Source: an uncultured Dechloromonas sp. (GTDB lineage Bacteria > Pseudomonadota > Gammaproteobacteria > Burkholderiales > Rhodocyclaceae). Taken from it: 18,498 bases of DNA. The notes beneath the pieces are model-generated. The model was given only the letters and a program-made list of their open reading frames with translations, ran no database searches and had not been told where the DNA came from. The position numbers and the translations under genes are program-made. Below are positions 11,852-18,498 of the stretch, in pieces; positions within the stretch are counted from its first letter, which is position 1, and each line of letters starts with the position of its first letter. The DNA is taken from contig CALKUR010000070.1 in NCBI GenBank assembly GCA_937996725.1, positions 1 to 18,498 of the forward strand, written 5' to 3'.

Positions 11852-14266
11852 GTGTCGCGATTGCTTCTGGTCTTTGCGAGTGGCATCTTAGTCTGCCAGT
11901 GGTTGCCGGAGATTCCATCCTTGCCTTGGGGCGGGTTGTTTCTGGCCGCAACACTGCTCAGTTTGTGGATCCTGTATCAATGCCAGTCTCGTAGAGAGGT
12001 TGCCGCGCATTGGATGCGGGCACTTCTGATGGCGACCATCTTGCTAAGTGGTGTTAGTTATACCTGCTGGCGCAGCGCTGCAGTGCTGGCCGATCAATTG
12101 CCCGAAGCAGCGATGGGCCGGAATATCGACGTCACGGGTGTCGTCGATAGTCTGCCGGATCGTACCGCACGTGGTCAGCGTTTTTTATTCCGCGTCGAAC
12201 GTGCTGAAGGCAAATGGCACATTCCTGGATTGATCCAGTTGTCGGTTTGGCAAAAGGATACCGACGGCGAAGTGCTGGAAAACAGTATTCCCCAGCGTAT
12301 CCAGCCCGGGGAGCGTTGGACCTTTACGGTGCGCCTCAAGCGGCCGCACGGCCTTGCCAATCCCCATGGCTACGATATCGAAGCCCGGTTGTTCGAAATG
12401 GGCGTACGGGCAACGGGATATATCCGAGGCGGTCAGCTGCTGGATTCGTTTGTCGCGACCCCATCAACGCTCATTGCCCGTTGGCGCTATCAGATCCGTG
12501 AGCGCTTCGAGCGCGTGTTGCCGTTGGACGCTTATCCGGATGCCGGCATTCTCACGGCGCTGGCCATTGGCGATCAACGCGCGATTCCCGGTGAGATGTG
12601 GCAAGTGTTCGCCAAAACAGGCACGACGCATCTGATGTCGATCTCCGGGCTACACGTAACTTTGTTCTCTGGGCTGGTCGCCGTATTGGTCGCCTGGTGC
12701 TGGCGGCGTGTACCCAGGATCGCCAGTCGAATACCGGCGCAGCGGGCGGGCGTCTTTTGTGGCTGGTTTGCAGCCGCTTTCTACACGCTGATTGCTGGGG
12801 CAGGCATTCCCGCATTGCGTACGCTATTCATGTTGAGCGTAGGTGCCTTGGCGGTCATGACGGGTCGGCATGTGTCACCGTTCCGCATTCTGTTGCTCGC
12901 ACTGGTCGTCGTTTTGTTATTTGATCCGTGGGCAGGTATGAGCCCCGGCTTCTGGTTGTCATTCGTCGCGGTGGGTCTGCTGCTTTGGGCAGCGCTGTCT
13001 GAGCATGGCGATGCTGATGAGCAGGCATCACTCGGCCAACGCCTACGGCGCTGGATCCGCAGCTTTGGAAGAACTCAATGGGCCGTCACCATCGGCACGC
13101 TACCGTTTCTGCTCATTTTCTTTAGCCAGTTCTCCTTGATTTCACCCCTAACGAACGCGCTTGCCATTCCCTGGGTGAGTGGGGTCGTTACACCGCTAAC
13201 GATCTTGGCACTGGTGGTTCCCATAGATTGGTTGCTGGTGCTGGCTGATGCCTTGATGTCGCCATTGGTCAGCATGCTTGCCTGGGCAGCGGCTTTGCCG
13301 GTGGCCATCTGGCACGCCCCTGTGCCAACGCCCATGGCCTTTAGCCTTGCATTGCTGGGCGCGATCTGGTGGCTCATGCCCGCGGGTATGCCGGGGCGCT
13401 GGATGGCAATCTTTCTCTGTTTACCGTTGGTCTGGCCGCGGATGGCTCAAATTTCTGAGGGTCAGGCAAAAATCGATATCCTGGATGTGGGTCAGGGGCT
13501 CGCTGTCGTTATCCGTACGCTTGACCACACGCTACTCTATGACACGGGCCCGTACTACAGCGGTGTAGCCGACGCCGGTGATCGGGTGATCGTGCCCTAT
13601 TTGCGAGCAATTGGGATTGATCGGCTAGATGGCATGATTGTCACGCATCGGGATACCGATCATTCAGGCGGTGCCCAGTCTGTTCTGGAGTCGATGCCCG
13701 TTCAATGGGTGGCCGATGCACCGGATACAAATTTTGCCGATCAGGTGCCCGGTGTTCGGACTAAGCGTTGTGTCGCAGGGCAAGATTGGATCTGGAACGG
13801 CGTTCGTTTTGAATTTCTCTACCCGCACAGCGCCCGCAGCGCCAAAGATCAGTCATCCAATCACCAGAGTTGTGTACTCCGGGTGAGTGCCGGCGGCAAG
13901 AGTATGTTACTAACGTCAGACATTGAAACTCCGGATGAAGTCGCCATGCTGGCCAAAGGTATCGGCCATAGTAACGTCATGCTGGTGCCGCATCATGGCA
14001 GTGGCACGAGTTCGGGATCGGATTTTCTGAATGCGGTTCAACCCGAGGTGGCCGTCATTCCCGTGGGCTATAGAAACCGTTACCGGCACCCCAAGCCAGA
14101 GGTGTTGTCGGCGTATGAAGCGCGTAGAATCAAATTGCTCCGGACAGACCGCGATGGCATGGTGCAGGTAAACCTGCCGTCGATGGCGATTACGGGTTAC
14201 CGCCAGACGCACCGGCGTTACTGGATGGATCAATTTGGTTCGGCGGTGTCGCCGGGCGATGAGTGA
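11852..14266 (+). CDS. comEC: DNA internalisation protein ComEC/Rec2
   Basis: The 804-residue inner-membrane protein has the complete three-part ComEC layout: an N-terminal hydrophobic region with a DUF4131/OB-like domain (about 85-200), a multispanning Competence domain (about 235-530) with GTTHLMSISGLHVT at 257-270, and a C-terminal metallo-beta-lactamase domain (about 538-790). The MBL metal motif HRDTDH is intact at 599-604, preceded by ILDVGQG and followed by PHHGSGTSSG. ComEC forms the channel that takes single-stranded DNA into the cytoplasm during transformation, and the MBL domain is thought to degrade the other strand. The start is GTG at 11852, 14 bp after lolD, with no strong Shine-Dalgarno. 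All required parts look functional, but other competence genes are not in this window. Confidence 0.94.
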   Translation: MSRLLLVFASGILVCQWLPEIPSLPWGGLFLAATLLSLWILYQCQSRREVAAHWMRALLMATILLSGVSYTCWRSAAVLADQLPEAAMGRNIDVTGVVDSLPDRTARGQRFLFRVERAEGKWHIPGLIQLSVWQKDTDGEVLENSIPQRIQPGERWTFTVRLKRPHGLANPHGYDIEARLFEMGVRATGYIRGGQLLDSFVATPSTLIARWRYQIRERFERVLPLDAYPDAGILTALAIGDQRAIPGEMWQVFAKTGTTHLMSISGLHVTLFSGLVAVLVAWCWRRVPRIASRIPAQRAGVFCGWFAAAFYTLIAGAGIPALRTLFMLSVGALAVMTGRHVSPFRILLLALVVVLLFDPWAGMSPGFWLSFVAVGLLLWAALSEHGDADEQASLGQRLRRWIRSFGRTQWAVTIGTLPFLLIFFSQFSLISPLTNALAIPWVSGVVTPLTILALVVPIDWLLVLADALMSPLVSMLAWAAALPVAIWHAPVPTPMAFSLALLGAIWWLMPAGMPGRWMAIFLCLPLVWPRMAQISEGQAKIDILDVGQGLAVVIRTLDHTLLYDTGPYYSGVADAGDRVIVPYLRAIGIDRLDGMIVTHRDTDHSGGAQSVLESMPVQWVADAPDTNFADQVPGVRTKRCVAGQDWIWNGVRFEFLYPHSARSAKDQSSNHQSCVLRVSAGGKSMLLTSDIETPDEVAMLAKGIGHSNVMLVPHHGSGTSSGSDFLNAVQPEVAVIPVGYRNRYRHPKPEVLSAYEARRIKLLRTDRDGMVQVNLPSMAITGYRQTHRRYWMDQFGSAVSPGDE

Positions 14267-14268
14267 AC

Positions 14269-14272
14269 AGGA
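14269..14272 (+). promoter_or_regulatory. Ribosome binding site choosing the hydrolase start
   Basis: AGGA lies 8 nt before the ATG at 14281. This favours that start over the in-frame GTG at 14263, which overlaps the comEC stop and would lie ahead of this site. Confidence 0.55.
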
Positions 14273-14280
14273 CTATAACG

Positions 14281-15147
14281 ATGAATCAGCTTTCAGGTGG
14301 CACCTTGCATTCGGTACTCTGCGGTGGAGCGCTAGGGCTCTATCGCATGGCGTATCGCGAGTGGGGTGACGCATCGAACCCGCGTGTACTGATTTGCGTG
14401 CATGGGCTCACGCGTAATAGTCTGGACTTCGCCCGGCTCGCTACCAAACTTTCGAATGACTACCGGGTCATCGCCCCTGATGTGGTGGGTCGCGGCGAGA
14501 GTGATCGGCATCCGGAACCCATGGCCTATAGCACCCTGACCTATGCTGCCGATATGGTGACCTTGCTGGCCCGCCTCGGTGTCGAGCGGGTCGATTGGTT
14601 AGGCACGTCGATGGGGGGATTGATTGGCATGATGCTGGCCGCCCATACAAATACGCCTATTCGTCGATTGGTGTTAAACGATGTGGGGCCAACGCTGTCG
14701 TTAGAGGCGCTCAAGCGCATCGTCAATTATGTCAGTGGTCCGCACGAGTTTGCCGACGGCGAAACTGCCCGTCGCTATGTGCGAACCATCTTCGCGCCGT
14801 TCGCGTTGTCTTCAGAAGCAGATTGGTCTGAACTGATCGACCACACCCTCAAGCCGACCGCGGATGGCGGCTTCCGCTTTAATTACGACCCGGATATCCG
14901 TAAACCGCTTGAAGTGGCGATGCTGGGGCAAGAGGTTGACCTCTGGGCACTCTATGACCGGATCCGATGCGCGACGCTACTGATCCATGGCGAGAAATCT
15001 GATTTGCTATCGGCTGAAACCGCCCTCGAAATGAGCCATCGTGGCCCGCGTCCACTATTGAAGACCGTTGCCGGTGTCGGCCACGCCCCTATGTTTATGT
15101 CGGACGACCAGATCGACCTGGTGCGGAGTTTCCTGGACAGCGAATGA
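14281..15147 (+). CDS. Alpha/beta-fold hydrolase
   Basis: The 288-residue protein has a complete alpha/beta hydrolase fold. The oxyanion segment CVHGLTRN is near residues 39-46. The nucleophile elbow GTSMGG holds Ser110, Asp241 lies in HGEKSDLL, and His268 in GVGHAP. DVVGRGESD after strand 4 is typical of family members such as esterases, C-C hydrolases and haloperoxidase-like proteins, so the substrate cannot be inferred. There is no signal peptide, so it is probably cytosolic. The start at 14281 leaves a 14-bp gap to comEC. The alternative GTG at 14263 adds six residues. The stop overlaps the relA ATG (ATGA at 15144-15147), indicating coupled translation with relA. Confidence 0.9.
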   Translation: MNQLSGGTLHSVLCGGALGLYRMAYREWGDASNPRVLICVHGLTRNSLDFARLATKLSNDYRVIAPDVVGRGESDRHPEPMAYSTLTYAADMVTLLARLGVERVDWLGTSMGGLIGMMLAAHTNTPIRRLVLNDVGPTLSLEALKRIVNYVSGPHEFADGETARRYVRTIFAPFALSSEADWSELIDHTLKPTADGGFRFNYDPDIRKPLEVAMLGQEVDLWALYDRIRCATLLIHGEKSDLLSAETALEMSHRGPRPLLKTVAGVGHAPMFMSDDQIDLVRSFLDSE

Positions 15148-17183
15148 TGGAAACCTCCCCGTTGCCAGAGAGCGTTTGGGTAGATCTGGATGAAACACAG
15201 CGAACCCGCCTACTGACCGTTGCGCAGCAAGCGCAGACCGCTTACGGGGATCAGGTCCTGGAAAGCGGCGAGGCCACCTGGCCGCATGCGGTGGCCATGG
15301 CGACCCTCGCCGCCGAACTCCGCCTGGATGTGACTGCCCGCGCAGCGGCGTTGTTGTTCGCGCTCCCGAATCAGGAAGGCTTCGAGCGCGAGCGCTTTGA
15401 GCAAAACGTCGGACAAGATATCGCGCGCCTAGTTCGCGGGGTGAACAAACTGAATCAGATGCGGCCGATTGCCCAGGCATTCGCAACCGACGCCGCCTTA
15501 AATCCGCAGGACCTTAAAGCGCAGGTGGAGATCCTGCGCAAAATGCTGTTGGCCATGGTCGAAGACGTTCGCGTTGTGCTCTTAAGGCTGGCGTCACGTA
15601 CACAGACCTTGCGCTACTACGCACAGAATCCGGATCCGGCCCGCCTGGCCGTGGCGCGTGAAACCCTGGATCTGCTTGCACCGTTAGCGAATCGCCTCGG
15701 TGTCTGGGAACTGAAGTGGGAGCTCGAAGATCTTTCCTTTCGCTTCTTGCAACCGGACACGTATCGTGAAATCGCTAAAAAGCTCGATGAGAAGCGACTC
15801 GAACGGGAAACATTTATTGCCGATGCCGTACAACGCGTTCAAGCGGCCTTGAAAGAGCGAGGCGTCGCAGCAGAGGTTTACGGCCGCCCGAAGCATATCT
15901 ACAGCATCTGGAACAAGATGCACCGTAAAGGCTTGGATTTTGACGAACTTTTCGACGTGCGCGCCTTGCGGATCGTGGTCGATACGATTCCGGACTGCTA
16001 TACGGCATTGGGCTATGTCCATCAGCTCTGGAGCCCGATTCCTTCCGAATTTGACGATTACATTTCTCAGCCCAAAGGCAACGACTATCGTTCCTTACAT
16101 ACGGCCGTGCAATGTGAAGATGGCCGTGCACTGGAAATCCAGATCCGTACGCATGACATGCATCAGCATGCCGAGCTGGGCGTGGCAGCGCACTGGCGCT
16201 ACAAAGAGGGCGTCAGCAGCGGCGGCAACTATGACGACAAGATCGCACTGCTACGCCAACTGTTGAACTGGCGGGAAGATATCGGTGACAGTCGAGACTG
16301 GCAGGCGCATTACCGCGAAGCCGCTCTGGATGACACCCTGTACGTATTTACCCCGCAAGGCCGCGTCGTCGATTTGCCGGTGGGTTCGACCCCGGTTGAT
16401 TTTGCCTATCGGGTGCATACCGAACTGGGGCATCGTTGCCGTGGTGCCAAAGTCGATGGTACGCTGGTCCCGCTGACTACGCCTTTAAAAACAGGGCAGC
16501 GGGTCGAGATCGTTTCGGCCAAAGAGGGTGGGCCTTCGCGTGATTGGCTGAACCCACATCAGGGATACCTGATGACCAAGTCGGCGCGTACCAAGGTGCG
16601 TAGCTGGTTTGCCAGCCAGGATCTGCCTGATGAGCCGCTGAAGGTACCTGATATCGAGCAAGCTGAGTTGCCGTTGCCCGATATGCTGCCCGAAGCCATG
16701 ATTCGGCAGTCTCGGCATAAAGGGAGTAGCGGGGTACTCATTGTCGGAGTCGATCAACTGCTGACACAGATGGCCAAGTGCTGTAAGCCAGTGCCTCCGG
16801 ATCTGATTCAGGGGTTTGTAACGCGAGAGAAGGGCATTTCGGTGCACCGGCAGGATTGCCCCAGCTTCCAGCATGTGGCGGCCCTGCATCCGGAACGCGT
16901 TATTGATGCCGATTGGTCCGATGCCGGTGTTGCTGAAAATGGCAGTGCCGATGTCTACGCTGTCGATATCCTAGTCGATGCGCAGGATCGACAGGGCTTG
17001 CTCCGGGATATCTCTGACGTGCTGGCACGAGAGCGAGTTAACGTCACCGCCGTGCGTACCCAATCGAAGCAGGGTGTTGCCGAGATGGCATTTACCGTCG
17101 AAGTCTCGGACATTAAGCGCCTGAATCAGGCGCTGCATCACATTCAGCAGGTCAATGGGGTGGTGAGCGCCCAACGGGGTTAA
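15144..17183 (+). CDS. relA: GTP pyrophosphokinase RelA (ppGpp synthetase I)
   Basis: The 679-residue protein has the long RSH layout: a degenerate hydrolase domain (about 20-180), synthetase (about 230-360), TGS (about 395-455, YVFTPQGRVVDLPVGSTPVD), a Cys-containing segment (CCKPVPPD, near 546-553) and a C-terminal ACT domain (about 605-679). In the hydrolase region the HD pair is replaced by the LLFALPN stretch, as in monofunctional RelA. The synthetase has FDELFDVRALRIV, the acidic EFDD of RelA-type enzymes and GNDYRSLHTAV. It makes (p)ppGpp from ATP and GTP/GDP on ribosomes with uncharged tRNA. The ATG at 15144 overlaps the hydrolase stop by 4 bp. It is the last gene of the operon, and I see no hairpin terminator after it. 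Confidence 0.96.
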   Translation: MMETSPLPESVWVDLDETQRTRLLTVAQQAQTAYGDQVLESGEATWPHAVAMATLAAELRLDVTARAAALLFALPNQEGFERERFEQNVGQDIARLVRGVNKLNQMRPIAQAFATDAALNPQDLKAQVEILRKMLLAMVEDVRVVLLRLASRTQTLRYYAQNPDPARLAVARETLDLLAPLANRLGVWELKWELEDLSFRFLQPDTYREIAKKLDEKRLERETFIADAVQRVQAALKERGVAAEVYGRPKHIYSIWNKMHRKGLDFDELFDVRALRIVVDTIPDCYTALGYVHQLWSPIPSEFDDYISQPKGNDYRSLHTAVQCEDGRALEIQIRTHDMHQHAELGVAAHWRYKEGVSSGGNYDDKIALLRQLLNWREDIGDSRDWQAHYREAALDDTLYVFTPQGRVVDLPVGSTPVDFAYRVHTELGHRCRGAKVDGTLVPLTTPLKTGQRVEIVSAKEGGPSRDWLNPHQGYLMTKSARTKVRSWFASQDLPDEPLKVPDIEQAELPLPDMLPEAMIRQSRHKGSSGVLIVGVDQLLTQMAKCCKPVPPDLIQGFVTREKGISVHRQDCPSFQHVAALHPERVIDADWSDAGVAENGSADVYAVDILVDAQDRQGLLRDISDVLARERVNVTAVRTQSKQGVAEMAFTVEVSDIKRLNQALHHIQQVNGVVSAQRG

Positions 17184-17281
17184 AAGCAGGCAACAAGTCA
17201 ACAAATTAGCGTTTTTCCTGTTTTTGAAGACGTTTGTTGGCCTTAGGTCATTACAATGATGGTTTTGATGTTTTTGTTTGA
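17184..17281 (+). promoter_or_regulatory. AT-rich relA-ppk2 intergenic region with possible promoter
   Basis: This 98-bp region is T-rich, with TTTTT runs at 17212, 17221 and 17271 and no strong hairpin before any of them. TACAAT at 17252-17257 is a good -10 candidate. TTGTTG (17234) and TTGAAG (17224) are nearby but spaced 12 and 22 bp from it, so no canonical -35 can be assigned. CAACAAA (17199) and TTTGTTG (17233) could pair across a 27-nt loop. Confidence 0.35.
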
Positions 17282-18238
17282 ATGGTTATGGCATCGACAC
17301 CCTCTTTATCCATTGAAACTGATTCTGGGACATCGGTCGCTGAGTTGCACCGTCGCCTAGAACGCGAGTTACTCGATAGCTACGATGAAGAGCTCGAGAT
17401 GGAACTGGATGATCAGCGCTTTGATGAAGTGCTGAACCGGACCTCCGAAGAGAAACGGGCCTCAATGGTCGTTCGGCGCCATTACTTCAAAGAACTCCTG
17501 CGGCTGCAGGGCGAACTCATCAAACTACAGGACTGGGTGTCGCATACGGGGCACCGCATGATTATTGTTTTTGAAGGGCGCGATGCCGCAGGTAAGGGCG
17601 GTGTCATCAAGCGTATTACTCAACGACTGAATCCACGTGTGGTGCGTACCGTTGCATTGCCAGCACCCAGCGACCGTGAAAAGACGCAGTGGTATTTTCA
17701 ACGTTATGTGCCGCATTTCCCGGCAGCCGGCGAGATCGTGCTTTTTGATCGCAGCTGGTACAACCGCGCCGGTGTCGAACGCGTGATGGGCTTTTGCACC
17801 GATGAAGAGTACGAAGAATTTTTCCGTACAGTGCCTGAGTTTGAAAAAATGCTCGCGCGCAGTGGCATCACACTCATCAAATATTGGTTCTCCATCACCG
17901 ACGATGAGCAACACGCTCGCTTCTTAGGCCGCATACTTGACCCCCTCAAGCAGTGGAAACTCAGCCCGATGGACTTAGAAAGTCGCCGCCGTTGGGAAAA
18001 TTACACCGTGGCCAAAGAAACCATGATCGAGCGCACGCACATTCCCGAAGCACCTTGGTGGGTGGTGCAAGCAGTTGACAAAAAGAAAGCACGCTTGAAT
18101 TGCATTCACCATTTGCTCCAGCATTTCGATTACCACGACATCGAACACCCTGAAATTGAATTGCCAGCGCGTGTGCGTAACCCTGACTACATCAGACATC
18201 CGGTTCCGCAGAACATGATTGTTCCTGAAGTCTATTAA
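17282..18238 (+). CDS. ppk2: Polyphosphate kinase 2 (PPK2)
   Basis: The 318-residue protein shows PPK2 hallmarks: Walker A GRDAAGKGG (99-107), Walker B region LFDRSWYNRAGVE (154-166) and lid segment SPMDLESRRRWENY. It transfers phosphate between polyphosphate and nucleoside diphosphates or monophosphates, and polyP-driven NTP formation is common in the family. Residues 1-60 form an acidic, helical N-terminal extension (ELLDSYDEELEMELDD), as in several one-domain proteobacterial PPK2s. ATG 17282 or 17288 could be the start. Neither has a clear Shine-Dalgarno. An mgtE-like gene follows after 15 bp. From about 17800 the codon choice becomes more CAA/AAA/TTG-rich, and I cannot exclude a join in the conserved DRSWYNRAG region. 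The substrate class (ADP, GDP or AMP) cannot be settled by eye. Confidence 0.93.
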   Translation: MVMASTPSLSIETDSGTSVAELHRRLERELLDSYDEELEMELDDQRFDEVLNRTSEEKRASMVVRRHYFKELLRLQGELIKLQDWVSHTGHRMIIVFEGRDAAGKGGVIKRITQRLNPRVVRTVALPAPSDREKTQWYFQRYVPHFPAAGEIVLFDRSWYNRAGVERVMGFCTDEEYEEFFRTVPEFEKMLARSGITLIKYWFSITDDEQHARFLGRILDPLKQWKLSPMDLESRRRWENYTVAKETMIERTHIPEAPWWVVQAVDKKKARLNCIHHLLQHFDYHDIEHPEIELPARVRNPDYIRHPVPQNMIVPEVY

Positions 18239-18253
18239 CGCATCGGTCATGCC

Positions 18254-18498
18254 ATGTCACTTCAGACGCTGGTGGACATGCTGAACAAACAAAAATTGGT
18301 CGACAGCATGGTTCAAAGTCAACAGATGCACAAACACGACATGGTCGAGTCGCTTTTAAAAAAGCAACACGATGTGGAGTTGCAAAATTTCATCGCCAAG
18401 CAAAGTGCGACTGAGCTTGGCAGCTACTTGGATGTGCTGCCCCTAGAAGACGCTCAAAAACTTTGGCGCATGTTGCCCAAAGAACGCGAAAACGATGT
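18254..18498 (+). CDS. mgtE: MgtE-type magnesium transporter, N-terminal fragment
   Basis: The frame is open from ATG 18254 to the window end (81 codons plus 2 nt). The product begins MSLQTLVDMLNK and is helical and charged. HDVELQNFIAKQ, ELGSYLDVLPLEDAQKLWRM and LPKERENDV match the MgtE_N superhelical repeat (A-LL--L--EE---L-R-LP-ER---V). In MgtE this cytosolic domain senses Mg2+ together with CBS domains and gates a five-helix channel. Both lie beyond the edge, so a channel-less MgtE_N protein is also possible. Only 15 bp separate it from ppk2, which suggests cotranscription. CAA strongly outnumbers CAG for glutamine here. Confidence 0.65.
   Translation, partial: MSLQTLVDMLNKQKLVDSMVQSQQMHKHDMVESLLKKQHDVELQNFIAKQSATELGSYLDVLPLEDAQKLWRMLPKEREND

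Noticed and set aside
17199..17239. Intrinsic terminator after relA
   Set aside because: The 7-bp AT-rich arms with a 27-nt loop are too weak, and the T-runs are not directly downstream of a stem.
1..18498. CRISPR arrays, phage defence cassettes, transposons or tRNA genes
   Set aside because: No regularly spaced repeats, transposase motifs, terminal inverted repeats or tRNA cloverleaf signatures were found by reading through the window.

Overview
The window reads as an ordinary proteobacterial housekeeping stretch. Its left edge does not belong to the rest, and its right edge may not either. The gene set is trxA-rho, a 7Fe ferredoxin, a MaoC/phosphate acyltransferase fusion, fabI, greB, htpG, recJ, a single LolC/E-type permease with LolD, comEC, relA, ppk2 and mgtE. 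Together with the moderately GC-rich composition, this suggests a Beta- or Gammaproteobacterium, with a sulfur-oxidiser-like betaproteobacterium or a Halothiobacillus-like organism as plausible guesses. This is inference; no rRNA or other decisive marker is present.

Left edge (1 to about 490): a high-GC mosaic of fragments. A piece of an actinobacterial-looking Ppx/GppA phosphatase runs into a stop. A piece with clear glycoside hydrolase family 48 similarity follows and breaks off near 450. From 491 the sequence matches the N-terminus of Rho on the minus strand. Rho should continue leftward but does not, so the contig is probably chimeric here.

Region 491-2182: trxA and rho lie on the minus strand, separated by an intrinsic terminator. 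Divergently, a possible 33-codon leader ORF, the ferredoxin gene fdxA and a two-CBS-domain gene run on the plus strand to a strong terminator at 2150-2182.

Region 2163-5016: fabI and a MaoC/phosphate acyltransferase fusion form a minus-strand pair. The MaoC half has lost both of its conserved histidines. The fusion gene's stop codon lies in the loop of the shared terminator. greB is divergent from fabI.

Region 5018-9756: htpG has a heat-shock-like promoter element starting directly after the greB stop. htpG overlaps recJ tail to tail. recJ is coupled by an ATGA overlap to an upstream conserved gene of unknown function (COG4255-like).

Region 9857-17183: a tightly packed plus-strand operon of lolC/E, lolD, comEC, an alpha/beta hydrolase gene and relA. 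It links lipoprotein export, DNA uptake and the stringent response in one probable transcription unit.

Region 17282-18498: ppk2 (polyphosphate kinase 2) is followed after 15 bp by the start of an MgtE-type magnesium transporter gene, cut by the window end. Codon preference appears to drift towards CAA/AAA in this segment.

I found no CRISPR array, tRNA, rRNA, transposase, phage gene or toxin-antitoxin pair. The most interesting leads are the His-less MaoC domain, the leader ORF overlapping the fdxA ribosome binding site, and the uncharacterised gene coupled to recJ. None of them amounts to a clearly new system.
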